From assembly GCA_032718475.1 (NCBI GenBank), contig JAUCBJ010001378.1, positions 1 to 30,492 of the forward strand: a stretch of DNA of 30,492 nt. The letters run 5' to 3'. The notes under the pieces were generated by a model. That model ran no database searches, was not told the origin of the DNA, and saw only the letters and a program-made list of their open reading frames with translations. A program made the translations under genes and the position numbers. This document shows, piece by piece, positions 1 to 10,707 of the stretch (its first letter is position 1; every line of letters begins with the position of its first letter). This stretch comes from Nemertoderma westbladi. Its lineage: Eukaryota; Xenacoelomorpha; Nemertodermatida; Nemertodermatidae.

Positions 1-3000
1 CGCGTCTCTCTGTTAATGATTTCTTTAGAAATTCATCACACCTATTCAAATGGTGGGTCCCGTCGCACAGCGCACATTTCGGTTTGATGTTACTTACCTT
101 ATTTTGAGTCACATTGTGTACACTTGCCTTTTCTTCGGGCTTTCTCACCTGAATTCTCTTGGGAGACGTGGGAGGAGTTTTTCTTACCTGTTCCCTCCTG
201 TCATTTGTTCGAGACTTGAATTTACTTACCTGATCTTTAGGCATTTTATTCACGTAATAAGATCTATCCGTGTCCTTCCCGCTATCTTCTCCTTGAGAAG
301 TTTGGCTTTCGCCGTCATCAGTATAACATACTGGTGTTACCTTTCTCCTAGAGACGGGTTTTTCACTTACCTTGCTTTCCGGTGTCTTCTCTCTGGACAG
401 TTTCAGGAGCTGTAATTTCACTTCTCCATCTAGGAATGACATGAGATCAGCCATGGTAGGGTCTCGCCGTTGTTGTTCCATCATATATAACACTTTCTTA
501 TCCCAGCGTGTACCTACTCCACCTTTAGGTAAAGTAGAAGCCACTGCTCTAATAACCATAGTGTTCTGATACTCATGAGACTTACCTAGCCAATCTAATT
601 GTCTGCAGATCTCCTGGATCTCATCGGAAAACTCGATAATTCCGCTACTAATAAACTTTCGGGGCGCTACTAACTTTGCATACAAGTACCCAGCGATATT
701 ATTCCTATTACCATACCTGATGTTTAGTGTATCCCAAACTTGTCTTAATCCGTCTGGATGTCCAATAAACTTTAACGCCATTAACTTGGGAGATCCTTCC
801 AAGCACTCGATGAGGTATCTAAGTTTTTCTCCATTAGATAGTACAGAGTTCTGTATGTTATCTTTGTAATATTCATTAAAAGGTAACCATTTCATCTCAT
901 CTCCATTGAACTTGACGATCTCTCCCACCTTTACCGCTTGCCGGGCTTCGGTTCTAGCCATTTGACGCGTAAAACTTTCTTGGGCCATCGTGTTATTTAA
1001 TATCGAGTTATCGGTATATAAATTTCTCGGATTATGATCCGGTCTATAGGGAATATCATTATCAACAGGTCTATAATTACCCTTAATAGGGTTCACTATA
1101 GGAGTTTCTACTTCGCTAGCAGTATAGATGCGTGTAGGCTCCACACCTTGCGCATGAGATACTTCAGACCTAACGGGTTGACACATTGTTACAGGGGGTG
1201 GTGGTATACCCTTTTGTAAATTTACTAATTTATCGCGTTCTAACGCGATACTTTGCTGCACTTCTTGCAACTCTAACTTACTTTCCCTCACTGTTCCTTT
1301 TAAATGTTGGACAGTCCCTTCCAACTCTCGGACCTGTTGGGAAGAGCGTATCCGATTCTCCTTCATCTCTCCTAGGAGAATATCCATCCCCCGCCGTCTC
1401 TCGTCTACCCAATCAACCGCCGAAACGGGATCCGCCAACGTCGTAGCGGGCAGACGAGGGACAACGGGCGACAAATTTGGAATATTTCGCTCGGGGTCCA
1501 GGACCTGAACTGTCTCCTGGGCAGTTCTACGGGGCACAGGTAGCTTAGTGCTATGCAGAGGGAATTTATAGGTAGCTTCAGGGAGCACAGGTGTATCTAT
1601 TACCGAAGGGGTGATTTCAAGAACAGGCCTACTTATTTCAGGCTCATCTACTATAGTAGGGAGTCTTTCTATTGTAATTATTTGGTCTGTGGGTTCTGTA
1701 CTCTCTAAGTTGGTGTTATTTAGTTGCCTTCTAACAGCTGGAGGCAAATCAGGCAATTTCTGACGGTGGAATGTTCTTTTACGTCTGCTTAGGCGGGATC
1801 GATTTCCTCCGCCTTCAGTGTCGGTGGTATCGCCTTCCTCAGATGATGTATAACCTTGTCGTTTGGGAGTAGATCGATTCATCATCTGCATATTACTAGC
1901 TGTTAACTGTTTATTAAAGTTATCTTGCCTCTCTTGAAGATTTTCCAACTCTAGTTGGGTTGTCTCTTCAGATGCCCTCCGTTCTGCTTCTGCCACTGCT
2001 ATCTTTCTTTCCGCTTCTGCAGCTGCCGCTTTTGCCTCTGCCGCTGCCGCTTTCCTTTCCGCTTCTACGGCTGCAGCTGCCGCTTTTGCCTCTGCCGCTG
2101 CCGCTTTTATTGCTGCAGCTGCCGCTTTTGCCTCTGCCGCTGCCTCTGCTGCCTTTCTTTCCGCTTCTGCCGCTGCCACTGCCGCTGCTGCTGTCTTTCT
2201 ATCTTCTATACGTTTTTTCCTTACTTGTTCTTCCTTTTCTCTAGCGATGCGGAGTTGTTCATCGAATTTAGCTTGGTTCGCCGCTAACCTATCCACATCA
2301 ATCGCATCTAACACAAGTTTGGCTCCTTCGCTATTAGGGCTAAGTCCCTCTAGCCTTCTCCTCAACTCTTCATCTCCCAAAAAACGCTGATAGTCTGACA
2401 GATAGATATCAATGGCATCCTTCTTATGCGGTTTCTCTGCCGTCGCTTCACTTTCCACTTGGGAAAAAGTAGCGTCCGTCGATTCTCCATGTGTTGAGCG
2501 CTCCTCCAACTGAGCTTTCCACTGAGCTGCTCCTTGAACCTGGCGTCTCACCCTTTGAAGCCAAGTCTTTACGGCAACTTGCAACGACGTGTCTTGTCTT
2601 CTTTTAGAAGCCTCCTCAAAGGCGGATAAGATTAGCCTAATTCGCAGAACTCTTTCTCTAACTTGATAAAGCAGCTGTCCCTGCTCTTGAGGTCCTTGAG
2701 GTTGTTTAAACAGTTGTCTTTCTACTCGCTCCATAGAGCTGAAGAATCCCTGTGCGTATCCGGCTGCGGACCTCTTCCATACAGCTGGATCGATGGTTTC
2801 CTTGGCTACTCCCATCCGGTGTATGTCTTCCCAGGCAGCTTCTGATAAATCAAACGGGAGTCCGGGTCCGGGGAAGTTCCATTGCGACTCGACAATAGAC
2901 TTCAATTCTTCCCTCGTGTACCCCGCATAACTATCTCTAGTTGATCGTTGACTCCTCGCCCAATCGATCTGGTGTTCTTCCACCGCGATCAATAACCTAG

Positions 3001-3370
3001 TGAGTACGGCTGCAGGAAGGATGAGAAGGGGATCCGTATAAACCGCATCCGTCATCTCTGCTCCGCGCTCGGGTGTCAGCTCTACAGTATCCTCACTACT
3101 GGAGCTGCTGGGCCGATGAGGAATAAGTTCTTGACTCGCGGGTTGTTGCTGTTCCGCTGCTTCTTGGTCCCGCTTGACCTGAGCTCGAGTGCCTATGATA
3201 GACCTACGATGTTGGACTAGCCTAGGTTCTGTTATTACTACTGGAGGGATGACCTTCCTCACAGTGGGAGGTGAACTGGACTTACGACTAGAGGGTTCTA
3301 CACCTCTATCTGAGTTGCAGATAGTTACATCTAATAGACTGTCTGACAGGTTCTGCTTAGTATCAGACAT
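1..3370 (-). CDS. Gag region of a BEL/Pao-type LTR retroelement, 3' partial
   Basis: Translating the minus strand from the ATG at 3370-3368 gives about 1,123 codons with no stop, and the frame is still open at the left edge. Domains in order: a Ser/Pro-rich N-terminus with a SSSSSEDTVELTPERG stretch (about residues 85-100); a helical, charged region; an Ala/Glu/Lys-rich segment with repeated AEAERKAA and AEAKAAAA blocks (about 385-470), probably coiled coil; a basic linker (NRSRLSRRKR); a second helical region; a DUF1759-like block from about residue 819 (VKFNGDEMKWLPFNEYY, later IRYGNRNNIAGY); and a zinc knuckle CALCDGTHHLNRC (C-X2-C-X3-H-X4-C) at about 1099-1111. DUF1759 followed by such a knuckle is typical of BEL/Pao Gag, which packages element RNA. 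Protease, RT and integrase would lie beyond the edge. About 820 residues before DUF1759 is unusually long. The Leu/Cys-rich frames on the plus strand near 1955-2287 are shadows of the Ala-rich segment. A domesticated gag gene is an alternative. Confidence 0.85.
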   Translation of the reverse strand, partial: MSDTKQNLSDSLLDVTICNSDRGVEPSSRKSSSPPTVRKVIPPVVITEPRLVQHRRSIIGTRAQVKRDQEAAEQQQPASQELIPHRPSSSSSEDTVELTPERGAEMTDAVYTDPLLILPAAVLTRLLIAVEEHQIDWARSQRSTRDSYAGYTREELKSIVESQWNFPGPGLPFDLSEAAWEDIHRMGVAKETIDPAVWKRSAAGYAQGFFSSMERVERQLFKQPQGPQEQGQLLYQVRERVLRIRLILSAFEEASKRRQDTSLQVAVKTWLQRVRRQVQGAAQWKAQLEERSTHGESTDATFSQVESEATAEKPHKKDAIDIYLSDYQRFLGDEELRRRLEGLSPNSEGAKLVLDAIDVDRLAANQAKFDEQLRIAREKEEQVRKKRIEDRKTAAAAVAAAEAERKAAEAAAEAKAAAAAIKAAAAEAKAAAAAVEAERKAAAAEAKAAAAEAERKIAVAEAERRASEETTQLELENLQERQDNFNKQLTASNMQMMNRSTPKRQGYTSSEEGDTTDTEGGGNRSRLSRRKRTFHRQKLPDLPPAVRRQLNNTNLESTEPTDQIITIERLPTIVDEPEISRPVLEITPSVIDTPVLPEATYKFPLHSTKLPVPRRTAQETVQVLDPERNIPNLSPVVPRLPATTLADPVSAVDWVDERRRGMDILLGEMKENRIRSSQQVRELEGTVQHLKGTVRESKLELQEVQQSIALERDKLVNLQKGIPPPPVTMCQPVRSEVSHAQGVEPTRIYTASEVETPIVNPIKGNYRPVDNDIPYRPDHNPRNLYTDNSILNNTMAQESFTRQMARTEARQAVKVGEIVKFNGDEMKWLPFNEYYKDNIQNSVLSNGEKLRYLIECLEGSPKLMALKFIGHPDGLRQVWDTLNIRYGNRNNIAGYLYAKLVAPRKFISSGIIEFSDEIQEICRQLDWLGKSHEYQNTMVIRAVASTLPKGGVGTRWDKKVLYMMEQQRRDPTMADLMSFLDGEVKLQLLKLSREKTPESKVSEKPVSRRKVTPVCYTDDGESQTSQGEDSGKDTDRSYYVNKMPKDQVSKFKSRTNDRREQVRKTPPTSPKRIQVRKPEEKASVHNVTQNKVSNIKPKCALCDGTHHLNRCDEFLKKSLTERR

Positions 3371-3502
3371 ATTTGTGAGTACAGTTGAATGCCTACTGCT
3401 ATATTACAGTCTAAGCAAGTCTAGTAATTCAGTATTAACTGCTAGCCTAGTAATTAATTACCGATACTGCTACTCAGTGTAGCGTGATATATATAATATA
3501 TT

Positions 3503-3750
3503 AAATACCGGTATGCTTATAGTATATATAAGTATTATTACAGACTAGGTTTATCACAGAATACCGGTATAATTTTAGCACAAATGTATATAAATATATA
3601 ATAGGCCTATCGGGAATACCGGTATACAGCTTACAGTTTTGTAGTATATATAATTATAATTCTGGACTAGAATTAATTATAAAGTACCGGTATAATTTCA
3701 GCCTAAATTTATAGAAATAAAGATAATAGGCCTATCGTAAATACCGGTAT
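3503..3750. repeat. Tandem duplication of about 120 bp with ACCGGTAT boxes
   Basis: The box ATACCGGTAT, or a one-base variant, recurs at about 3505, 3561, 3616, 3684 and 3741. The stretch from 3561 to 3625 (box, AATTTTAGC, then AATAGGCCTATCG, then box) is copied with changes at 3684-3750, an offset of about 123 bp. The stretch lies just upstream of the gag start codon in gag orientation, so it belongs to the leader or LTR region if the element is intact. ACCGGT is itself a palindrome. Confidence 0.75.
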
Positions 3751-4687
3751 GTCAATTATTTTAAATAATTGAATTTCTGTATTTTAGGGTTACTTGGTTA
3801 CTTTACTTACTTTACTACCGTTATTTGAGCAGTAATCCAACTGATATTAAGACCTAATGGTTGTATGGTAGGCCTACTATTTATAAATCGTTAGATTTGA
3901 TTTATAATATATATATACCCATTTTAATGGGTTTTGTCAATGTTTGAAATAAATGTTATTATTTCTGGGGAGTAATCACTACACAAAGCGGTGCGCTTTC
4001 AGTGAAGTGTTACTTATAGGACACTAAAACAAATAATACTAATTTACCTAAGTTACTTAATACTACAAATTACGTACAATTCGGGTGAGATTACAATCTC
4101 TAAATAAACACAAAAATTTACAAAAACACAAAATACGAAATTTTTAGGGTAATTTTACAAGAAGTCTACAAACCAGCCTAACGAAGGGTTAGAAAACTGG
4201 TTATTACAACGGACAGGGTACTACGGTATTTGAAATAATAAGTAGTAGTAAATACACTGCGTTGTCCAGATAGGAAAATACCACCGCCTGACGACCTATA
4301 GCCGTATCGCTATAGGTTCTACGTTATGTATCACGGAGTGTTCCTACCTAGAAGTTAATAGAGCTAATCGAACGTGCCTATTAACCACTTTACACCACAA
4401 ATGTAATGCCTACAATAATTACTTTCGGAAAGCACTGTACACTAAACCCTAAATTAGGTACGAGTACTTGTACAACAGATAATCAGTAGTTAAATATACT
4501 TGAACAGCTAAAAGAACCACGGCATCTGCTGGAGTGACCGATGCACAAAATCACCAGTCTTTACCTACGCCAAGCAGCCCGTGTAGTACCGGGGTTAATT
4601 TAACTATAGCGGTATGTATAACAAACACAATTACTGTAGGAACAAACTTGGGGAATGAATGTTGCGGATAATCGCATAAACTCTGAA
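3751..4687. other. AT-rich non-coding stretch upstream of gag
   Basis: No gene was seen. It contains a perfect 9-bp stem, ACCTATAGC / GCTATAGGT (4294-4302 and 4309-4317, six-base loop). If the retroelement is complete, its 5' LTR and primer-binding site lie somewhere between 3371 and about 6500. They could not be delimited because the partner LTR would be outside the window to the left. Confidence 0.5.
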
Positions 4688-5240
4688 TAATAAATATTAT
4701 GCTACGCGTACAAACTACTCAAACAAAATGCAGACCGAACACTGACAGACTACTATCAAGCCTAAACAAACTACAGGACATGCAGACTCCGAAATGATTA
4801 GGGAGTATGCGCTCTAACCCAGTAGTGCGACTTATTCTTTAGTTGGGGGTTTACCTTACAGCGTTGGCTGCCCCTACTTCCTAACCGTACTTAATCGGAC
4901 AAGTGATCTACACACACTGCAATCCGTTCAGACCTAATAACAGCCAGACAATTATCCAGCCTACAAATTATCTAAATAAAATTATACGCTACCCGTACAG
5001 ACTTACACAAACAAAGAACAGACTAAACGATGGCAGACTACTCTCAAGCCTAAATAAACTACAGGACATGCAGACTCCGAAATGATTAGGGAGTATGCGT
5101 TCTAACCCAGTAGTACGACTTATTCTTTAGTTGGGGGTTTACCTTACAGCATTCGCTGCCCCTACTTCCTAACCGTACTTAATCGGACAGATGATCTACA
5201 CACACTGCAATTCGTTCAGACTTAACAGCAATCAGACAAC
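4688..5240. repeat. 288-bp unit repeated in tandem, about 1.9 copies
   Basis: A block containing CTACAGGACATGCAGACTCC at 4771 recurs at 5059, an offset of 288. The similarity runs through TTATTCTTTAGTTGGGGGTT and CTACTTCCTAACCGTACTTA to a CACACACTGCAAT segment. The two copies differ at only a few percent of positions in the core. It sits in the presumed upstream region of the BEL/Pao element, where tandem blocks can occur in the LTR or untranslated leader. Confidence 0.85.
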
Positions 5241-5435
5241 AGCTCAGCCTACAATCGTCTGTACAATCTGATCAGGTTTACACGCCTTCTGTTCAATACT
5301 GGCCTACAAATAAATAAAACTTGACAGAAATAAGTAAACCATATAAAGGAATAAGGGGTGATCAATCCCTAATCCCTTAAACAGCCTACCGGTATACAAC
5401 AATCAAATCGAATAATACTAATGTACTTATACGGA

Positions 5436-5587
5436 AGTACCGGTTAGGACAGCTAGGCCTACGGACCTACAGAAGTACCGGTTCTGGCAGTTGGACCTAC
5501 GGACCTACGGCAGTACCGGTTCTGGCAGTTGGGCCTACTGACCTACAGATGTACCGGTTCAGGTTTACCGGTTGACCGGTACTTTCA
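5436..5587. repeat. 38-bp minisatellite, four copies
   Basis: Units start with GTACCGGTT at about 5437, 5475, 5513 and 5551, a spacing of 38. The unit body reads CTGGCAGTTGGACCTACGG with small changes. The last unit decays into several short CCGGT repeats. It shares the ACCGGT core with the boxes near 3505-3750, which suggests related sequence inside one element. Confidence 0.85.
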
Positions 5588-6800
5588 ACTTTATTGCTTA
5601 CTGCAACAAAGAAGCTATATCCTTTAATGTTCGCGCTTTCAGACCTTTGGCAGTTTAACCCGCCAAATTAAGATGTCTTCTAGATATTAAATCGCTTTTT
5701 AGCCTATGACAAGTATTTGATTCACTACACTAGTCGAAACCAATCTGTGCGCGACCATTCACCCGCTGGATATTCCCGGGAGATTGGGTTCGACGGTTTA
5801 ATTTTATTGCTATGTAAGCCTAATGTATTATTCGACTGACAGTATTATATAATCTCTGACAATATTATTCACCTTCGGGAATATTAACAGTTCCTTTAGG
5901 ACGTGGCGCTTTATTTATATAAACAGAGTTATGACTTAAACTACTCGCAACGATATGGCTTAATTATAATTCACATATATGGCGCATTCTTTAGGAAATG
6001 CTTCTTTAACAGACTTACTCATACACAATGCTGCACAATACTGCACACTAATCTGCCAATCTTCACTGATTTTAGTCACATATAAAAGGAACACAGACTG
6101 ACTCATGTAGGGTCTATCAAATAACATTAGATTCACTTCAAACCACTTTAACATAAGTCACAATCGTTATTGGTAACCTTTCTCTCTTACCTTCGGTATA
6201 TCAAGAATATTGGGTGTCGGGGTTATTTCTCGTTATTCCAATATAATAATTCATCAACAAATATAATGAATAACCGACAACAAATAGCAGTATACGGTAT
6301 TGATTGAGCAGGTAATTTTAGCAGCAGTTATTCAAGTGATTAAAAGCCAGTTTGTTTGAGTTAAGACAATCAGTCAGTTAAAGGATATATGTCCTTATAA
6401 TTAAACCTACTAGTGTTGAGCTAAAAAGCAGAAAGCACAAAACACTAAAAAGCCGTTCTTTCGTGGCTTTGAAAAACTCGTGACTACTGCTCTATACGAG
6501 GATACCAACTCCCTTATTCCACGAAGCTCCCGTTCAACACAGAGAAAGAGCAGTGAGATAGGAAAATTTCAGTTCAGTAGCTCTGTGATAGGTCAAAATC
6601 AAGGCTAACTCAAATTCTATTGGGGGATACAAAAACAAGGCTATGACGCAACCTCCCTAGGCTTGTTGGCCGATTAAACAGAGCCCAGATGCCTGCGTAC
6701 AGCAAATCAGCCAATAAGCTGGTAACTTGCACTATTTTTAGCTATAGATCCCTTTAGAGTATTCTAGCGACCGGGGGGGAACTGGCCAACAAGGCAAACG
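5588..6800. other. No gene recognised
   Basis: Short frames here have no recognisable domain. A TATA-like TTTATATAAA lies at about 5912 (TTTATATAAA also on the minus strand) and could serve an LTR promoter, but the base composition makes chance matches common. The stretch ends at the truncated RT of the LINE next to it. Confidence 0.4.
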
Positions 6801-6806
6801 AATCAG

Positions 6807-7439
6807 TTATCCCACAAAAGCTTTTACAGTGAGGGTGAAAGGGAGACCATGTTGTAGGTGGATTGACAGAAGCTGGTGAACTGTGAATATGTGGTCTGAG
6901 CATGACCGACCTTTGCGGAATCCTGCCTGTGATTCTGATATTCTTCCTCTGAGTGATGCATTTAGCCTTGATAACAAGATATATGAAAAGATCTTTAAGG
7001 GAACGGATAACAAGCTGATGCCACGAATGTTGTTACAGTGACGTGTATCTCCTTTCTTTGGTAGAGTCACAATATCCCTTTCCCCCCAGTCACCAGGAAC
7101 TTATCCTGTCTCTAGAATATGGTTATATAGTTTGAGCAGGTGGTGTTTAGCTTTTCTAGAACAGGCTTTTAGTTCTTCTGGTGTGATGTTATCGGGGCCT
7201 GGTGCCTTTCTTCTTTTTAGACGGTTAATTGCTAATTCAAGTTCGCCCATGTTCATTGGAGACAAGTCTAATTCTATGTCTTCCTCAGCTGGGGGGATAT
7301 CTGTCCCTGTTGTTGTTGGTTCCGGTGCATTGAGGAGTTCTTGGAAGTATTATTCTAATCGATCAATCTGTTCTTGTTTCATGGCTAACAACCTGCCAGT
7401 TTTTGAGAAGACTTCACGTTGCCGAGGTTTAAAATGATT
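6807..7439 (-). pseudogene. Broken reverse transcriptase (fingers) of an RTE-like LINE
   Basis: This minus-strand stretch continues the element whose endonuclease lies at 7442-8746. After a frame change it encodes a linker and then INRLKRRKAPGPDNITPEEL, a typical start of a LINE RT. Further on come KKGDTRHCNNIRGISLLS and SESQAGFRKGRSCSDHIF, the finger motifs seen in RTE-type RTs. Two in-frame stops lie before the finger block, after DRLE and after LETG. The sequence ends at a remnant (TLTVKAFVG) of what is normally an FVDFxKAFDS catalytic motif; the first catalytic Asp is lost, and the palm with its ADD box is absent. The copy cannot make an active enzyme. Confidence 0.85.
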
Positions 7440-7441
7440 TG

Positions 7442-8746
7442 TTAGAAACGGATGGTCTTAAAGACTTCTCTTGAGTCATTTCGTGTGTAAGCAAGATTAC
7501 ATGCTTCAGTTTGTTGTCGTATATCTTCTCCTTTCTCCTCACGTAGCTTGCTGTGTGTTTCTTTGCTGAGGAAGTTTAGTTTGGATTTGAGGTCTAGACG
7601 AATCTGTTTTCGCTTTTGTATTATATCTGTAGTTTCAACACTTAGCGGACGTTTAGTACCACGTGTGGTTAGAGGTAGGGTATCTTTAGCTGAGGTGAAC
7701 GCGGTTTGTATTTTCTTCCATTGATTGTTTGATTTACGTTGTGGCGAGTTGGATAAGGATGAACTAGTGGATGGAATGCTATCTAGAGTAGAGTCCAAAG
7801 TGTCTTGGTATTCCTTTCTGGTGTCTTCTTGCATGAGTGAGTCCAGTTGACGTTTTGGTGGTGTTGGTGGGGCTTCCGACCAACGGCGAATACGGAAATG
7901 GATATCAGCAGTGAGGGGGTAGTGATCCGAGAAGTGATTCGTTTTAGGAATAGATTCCATAAAAGTTATTAGTTTTCTAAGTGGTTTTGGGCAGATAATG
8001 AAGTCCAAGACATACCAAGGGTTTCTGTCAGGGTATGGTACATTTGGTGAGATAAATGTCGTCATCTTTAGTTTGTTATGGTGGTTCCAGAACGTGTTGT
8101 TTATTATTAGCTGATGTTGTCTGCAGAATTCTACGAGCAGATCCCCATTATTGTTGCGATTGGGGAAATTTGCAAGACCTATAATATCAGAATCTTGGGG
8201 GTTTGATATTCGGTTGCCGACTTGTGAATTGAAATCTCCAAGAATAAATATATTTTGCGGGAATCGGTGGAGTTGTGTGTCAAGTTGTTGTAGGAAATCT
8301 TCCATTTGCCCAGCTGGGGATTGGTTGCATGGAGCGTATATCGAGAGGAAATTGATGGTACGAGACCATGTTCCGATCGTCAGACGGCATAGGCGTGGTG
8401 AAATAGTCTCAAAACCTGAAATTGCCTTCGCCAGTTTTGGGTGGACAATAAAACCAGTACCCTTTCGGTGTTGGTAATCTGATGGATCTGCAGGTGAAGA
8501 TATAACGGTAAAACCTTCTGAGTTGTAAGTTCCTCCTTCTGGCCACCATGTTTCTTGGATAGCCAGAAGGTGAATCTGATGCTCCCGCATGTCTTGGATT
8601 ACCAGCCGTAACCGTCCAGTTGCGAATAGTGATTGTACATTCCATGTGGCGATTTTGGACTTACACAGTTGGGGCATTATTTTGATCAAATGCAGAATAT
8701 GAAATGTGATTATAAAGAAAGTTATCGGTACTAAACAGAACGTCAA
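7442..8746 (-). CDS. Apurinic-type endonuclease domain of an RTE-like LINE
   Basis: A 434-codon frame. The true start may be the Met of MPQLCKSK (about 8677), because the 23 residues before it look like translated flank. Exonuclease-endonuclease-phosphatase motifs are all present in order: ATWNVQSL, QETW (metal-binding Glu), FILGDFNSQVG (Asp and Asn), FCRQHQLIINNTF, VLDFI and SDHYPL (catalytic His). In living elements this enzyme nicks target DNA to prime reverse transcription. The C-terminal 150 residues are a basic linker to RT. The frame ends at KTIRF by a shift, and the RT sequence continues on the same strand in another frame. The sequence resembles proteins often annotated as craniofacial development protein 2-like, which are mostly LINE-derived. 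It is a dead copy with an intact first domain. Confidence 0.85.
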   Translation of the reverse strand: MTFCLVPITFFIITFHILHLIKIMPQLCKSKIATWNVQSLFATGRLRLVIQDMREHQIHLLAIQETWWPEGGTYNSEGFTVISSPADPSDYQHRKGTGFIVHPKLAKAISGFETISPRLCRLTIGTWSRTINFLSIYAPCNQSPAGQMEDFLQQLDTQLHRFPQNIFILGDFNSQVGNRISNPQDSDIIGLANFPNRNNNGDLLVEFCRQHQLIINNTFWNHHNKLKMTTFISPNVPYPDRNPWYVLDFIICPKPLRKLITFMESIPKTNHFSDHYPLTADIHFRIRRWSEAPPTPPKRQLDSLMQEDTRKEYQDTLDSTLDSIPSTSSSLSNSPQRKSNNQWKKIQTAFTSAKDTLPLTTRGTKRPLSVETTDIIQKRKQIRLDLKSKLNFLSKETHSKLREEKGEDIRQQTEACNLAYTRNDSREVFKTIRF

Positions 8747-10707
8747 AACAATAACGAAAATATTTACTATAATACTCCAACAGCTAAAATTGATTACTTT
8801 GAAAAATATGGTTGTTACGAAAAATTTATATTGCTGTATTGCGTATTTATTGCGAAAAGGTCAAGTTTAAAGCATTATCTCTGGTTCTGTAAGAGTGTGC
8901 ATCACGCCTTCTTTTTATACACATTTTTGTCTTAGGAAAATTGGACTCATCATTTTGCACCACATGGATATCTGCTTAACTCTACTATACAAAATTAAGT
9001 AGCCCAGATTCAGAAAGGTCAACTATAGTTAGATTTTGCCCGGATTTGCAATTTTTAATAGATCTCAATAATATTTCATGAGCAGATATCAATTTAAGTT
9101 GTTATTACCCACCCATGCCAAGAAAAACAAGCATAGTCTAGGTGAAATGTTATTAAACGACGATCAATACACCCTCAGAGACTCGGTATTCAGACTATTT
9201 TCATGTACGCACAGAAAAGTCAAGTCAAAGCCTACTGTTAACTTTCTGAAAAATATTTCTCTCCGCGCCTTCCCCAGATAAGCAGTTATCCAAAATGGAC
9301 TTAAATTATAACAATTACTAGTTACTTCAAATTTAGATCCATAAAAATACATTAATTCAAAGATGAATCCTAATTTGAAAATTTAAGAAACTGATCAAAG
9401 ATAGGAACTAAAATGGATACACACTTTCTACTTCGTTACCATGTAGCCCCCAAACGTCTACAAGTAATCTATATAATTGTACTATTTTAACTCGATCAAT
9501 AAAGTGGTTATGTAGTAACGTGCCAGTTGCCTGTGCCAGCATGCCAGTTATATTGGTTGGGTCTGCAATTTTAGGGCAAGGGCGTAGAGTTGAGATGATA
9601 CAGGAGTAAACATAGGTCCTGGCGGGCTTCTTACATAACCATAACAGCCAATAGGATGCATGTTTTCTCTGCTCCTATAGTGTTGGTTGTCCACAGTGCT
9701 GTCTTTGGGGGAATGCTAGCAGCAGGTGTATCAGGTTAGATGTGTAACATCTGCAACACTTCTACTTATCTTCCTATCTTGCGTCATTAATGGTTCATTT
9801 AGTATAAGCCAGTGGGATATTGGCTTTTTTGCCTGTAGGGATTGATATTCTGACGGACTAATATGCTGCCGTGTGGGGGAAGGGGGTTTGGGTATGGAGG
9901 CTAATCCTAGAAATATGTTAATATGTCCCTCTCATTAATAATGCTGGGATGAGAGCAAGGGTTGGTGGTTGGAAGGTTTGTAATCAGAGAGCATTGGTGT
10001 TTGTTTATAGTCAAACCTATAAATCAAATTGACATGTTTATTCGTTTTCCCATAGATGTTGTCGGTTTGTTCTTTTCAGGTTGTTGCTCGGTGAATATTC
10101 AATATAGCAGGGGTATAATATCAATAACAAAGGGGTATCATCATCGGGTTATTAATATCATGACGCTTGTAATGAAAAGGTAAGTGGATTTTCTATTGGG
10201 GTAGTGAGGTGACATTCTTTTATTTTTGGTAGTGATGTTGTCCGTTATCGTTATAGGATAGAGTTGGAATTAAATAGTAAGTAAGTATTAGTAATTTGTT
10301 AGTTGGGTAGTGCGCTATGCTGTATCTTACCCATAGGAGCCCAGCCCAACACCTACAGGGGGTATTTAAGGAATACCCTACCCTGGGTTAGATGTCTCTA
10401 GTGTTGCCACTAAAAGTTGCGGAACCCTATACCGCATGGAAATTAAAACCCCTGAAAGTGAAAATGAAAATGAAAAGTTGGGTAAAATGGGATGTGAAGG
10501 GCCTGCACAATTTCGGTTGTTTTTAGCAGCTTTTTCTTTTGAAAGGGTTTGCGGAAAAAGATCAATTTTCAGGCCATTTTTGGAAATTACTAAAATGTGC
10601 CTTAGGGCCACCAGAGGCTTAATCCGGCACTGTAACTTACGGTTGTGAAACCTGATACGAGGGATCGTTGGCACCTATGACTAAAATGTATACACCATTT
10701 CGTTTAA
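8747..10707. other. No gene recognised; possible transposon end
   Basis: Frames of 60-98 codons in this stretch have no recognisable domain and low-complexity composition. Near 10617-10636 the sequence GGCTTAATCCGGCACTGTA reads TACAGTGCCGGATTAAGCC on the other strand, which resembles the CAGTG(N)CGGAT ends of hAT-type elements. No matching opposite end was found, so this is only a hint. Confidence 0.3.

Noticed and set aside
1955-2287. Leu/Cys/Phe-rich frames on the plus strand
   Set aside because: They are the antisense of the Ala/Glu/Lys block of the Gag frame, which has known domains on the minus strand.
5900-5930. TATA box of an LTR promoter
   Set aside because: TTTATATAAA is common at this base composition, and the LTR boundary is not known, so it was not called.
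6460-6485. Histone-type 3' stem-loop (AAAGCC...GGCTTT)
   Set aside because: The stem and loop do not fit the conserved six-base-pair stem with four-base loop, and no histone gene is near.
10378-10674. 98-codon minus-strand frame as a gene
   Set aside because: No domain was recognised, and the stretch carries a hAT-like end, so it is more likely transposon-derived.
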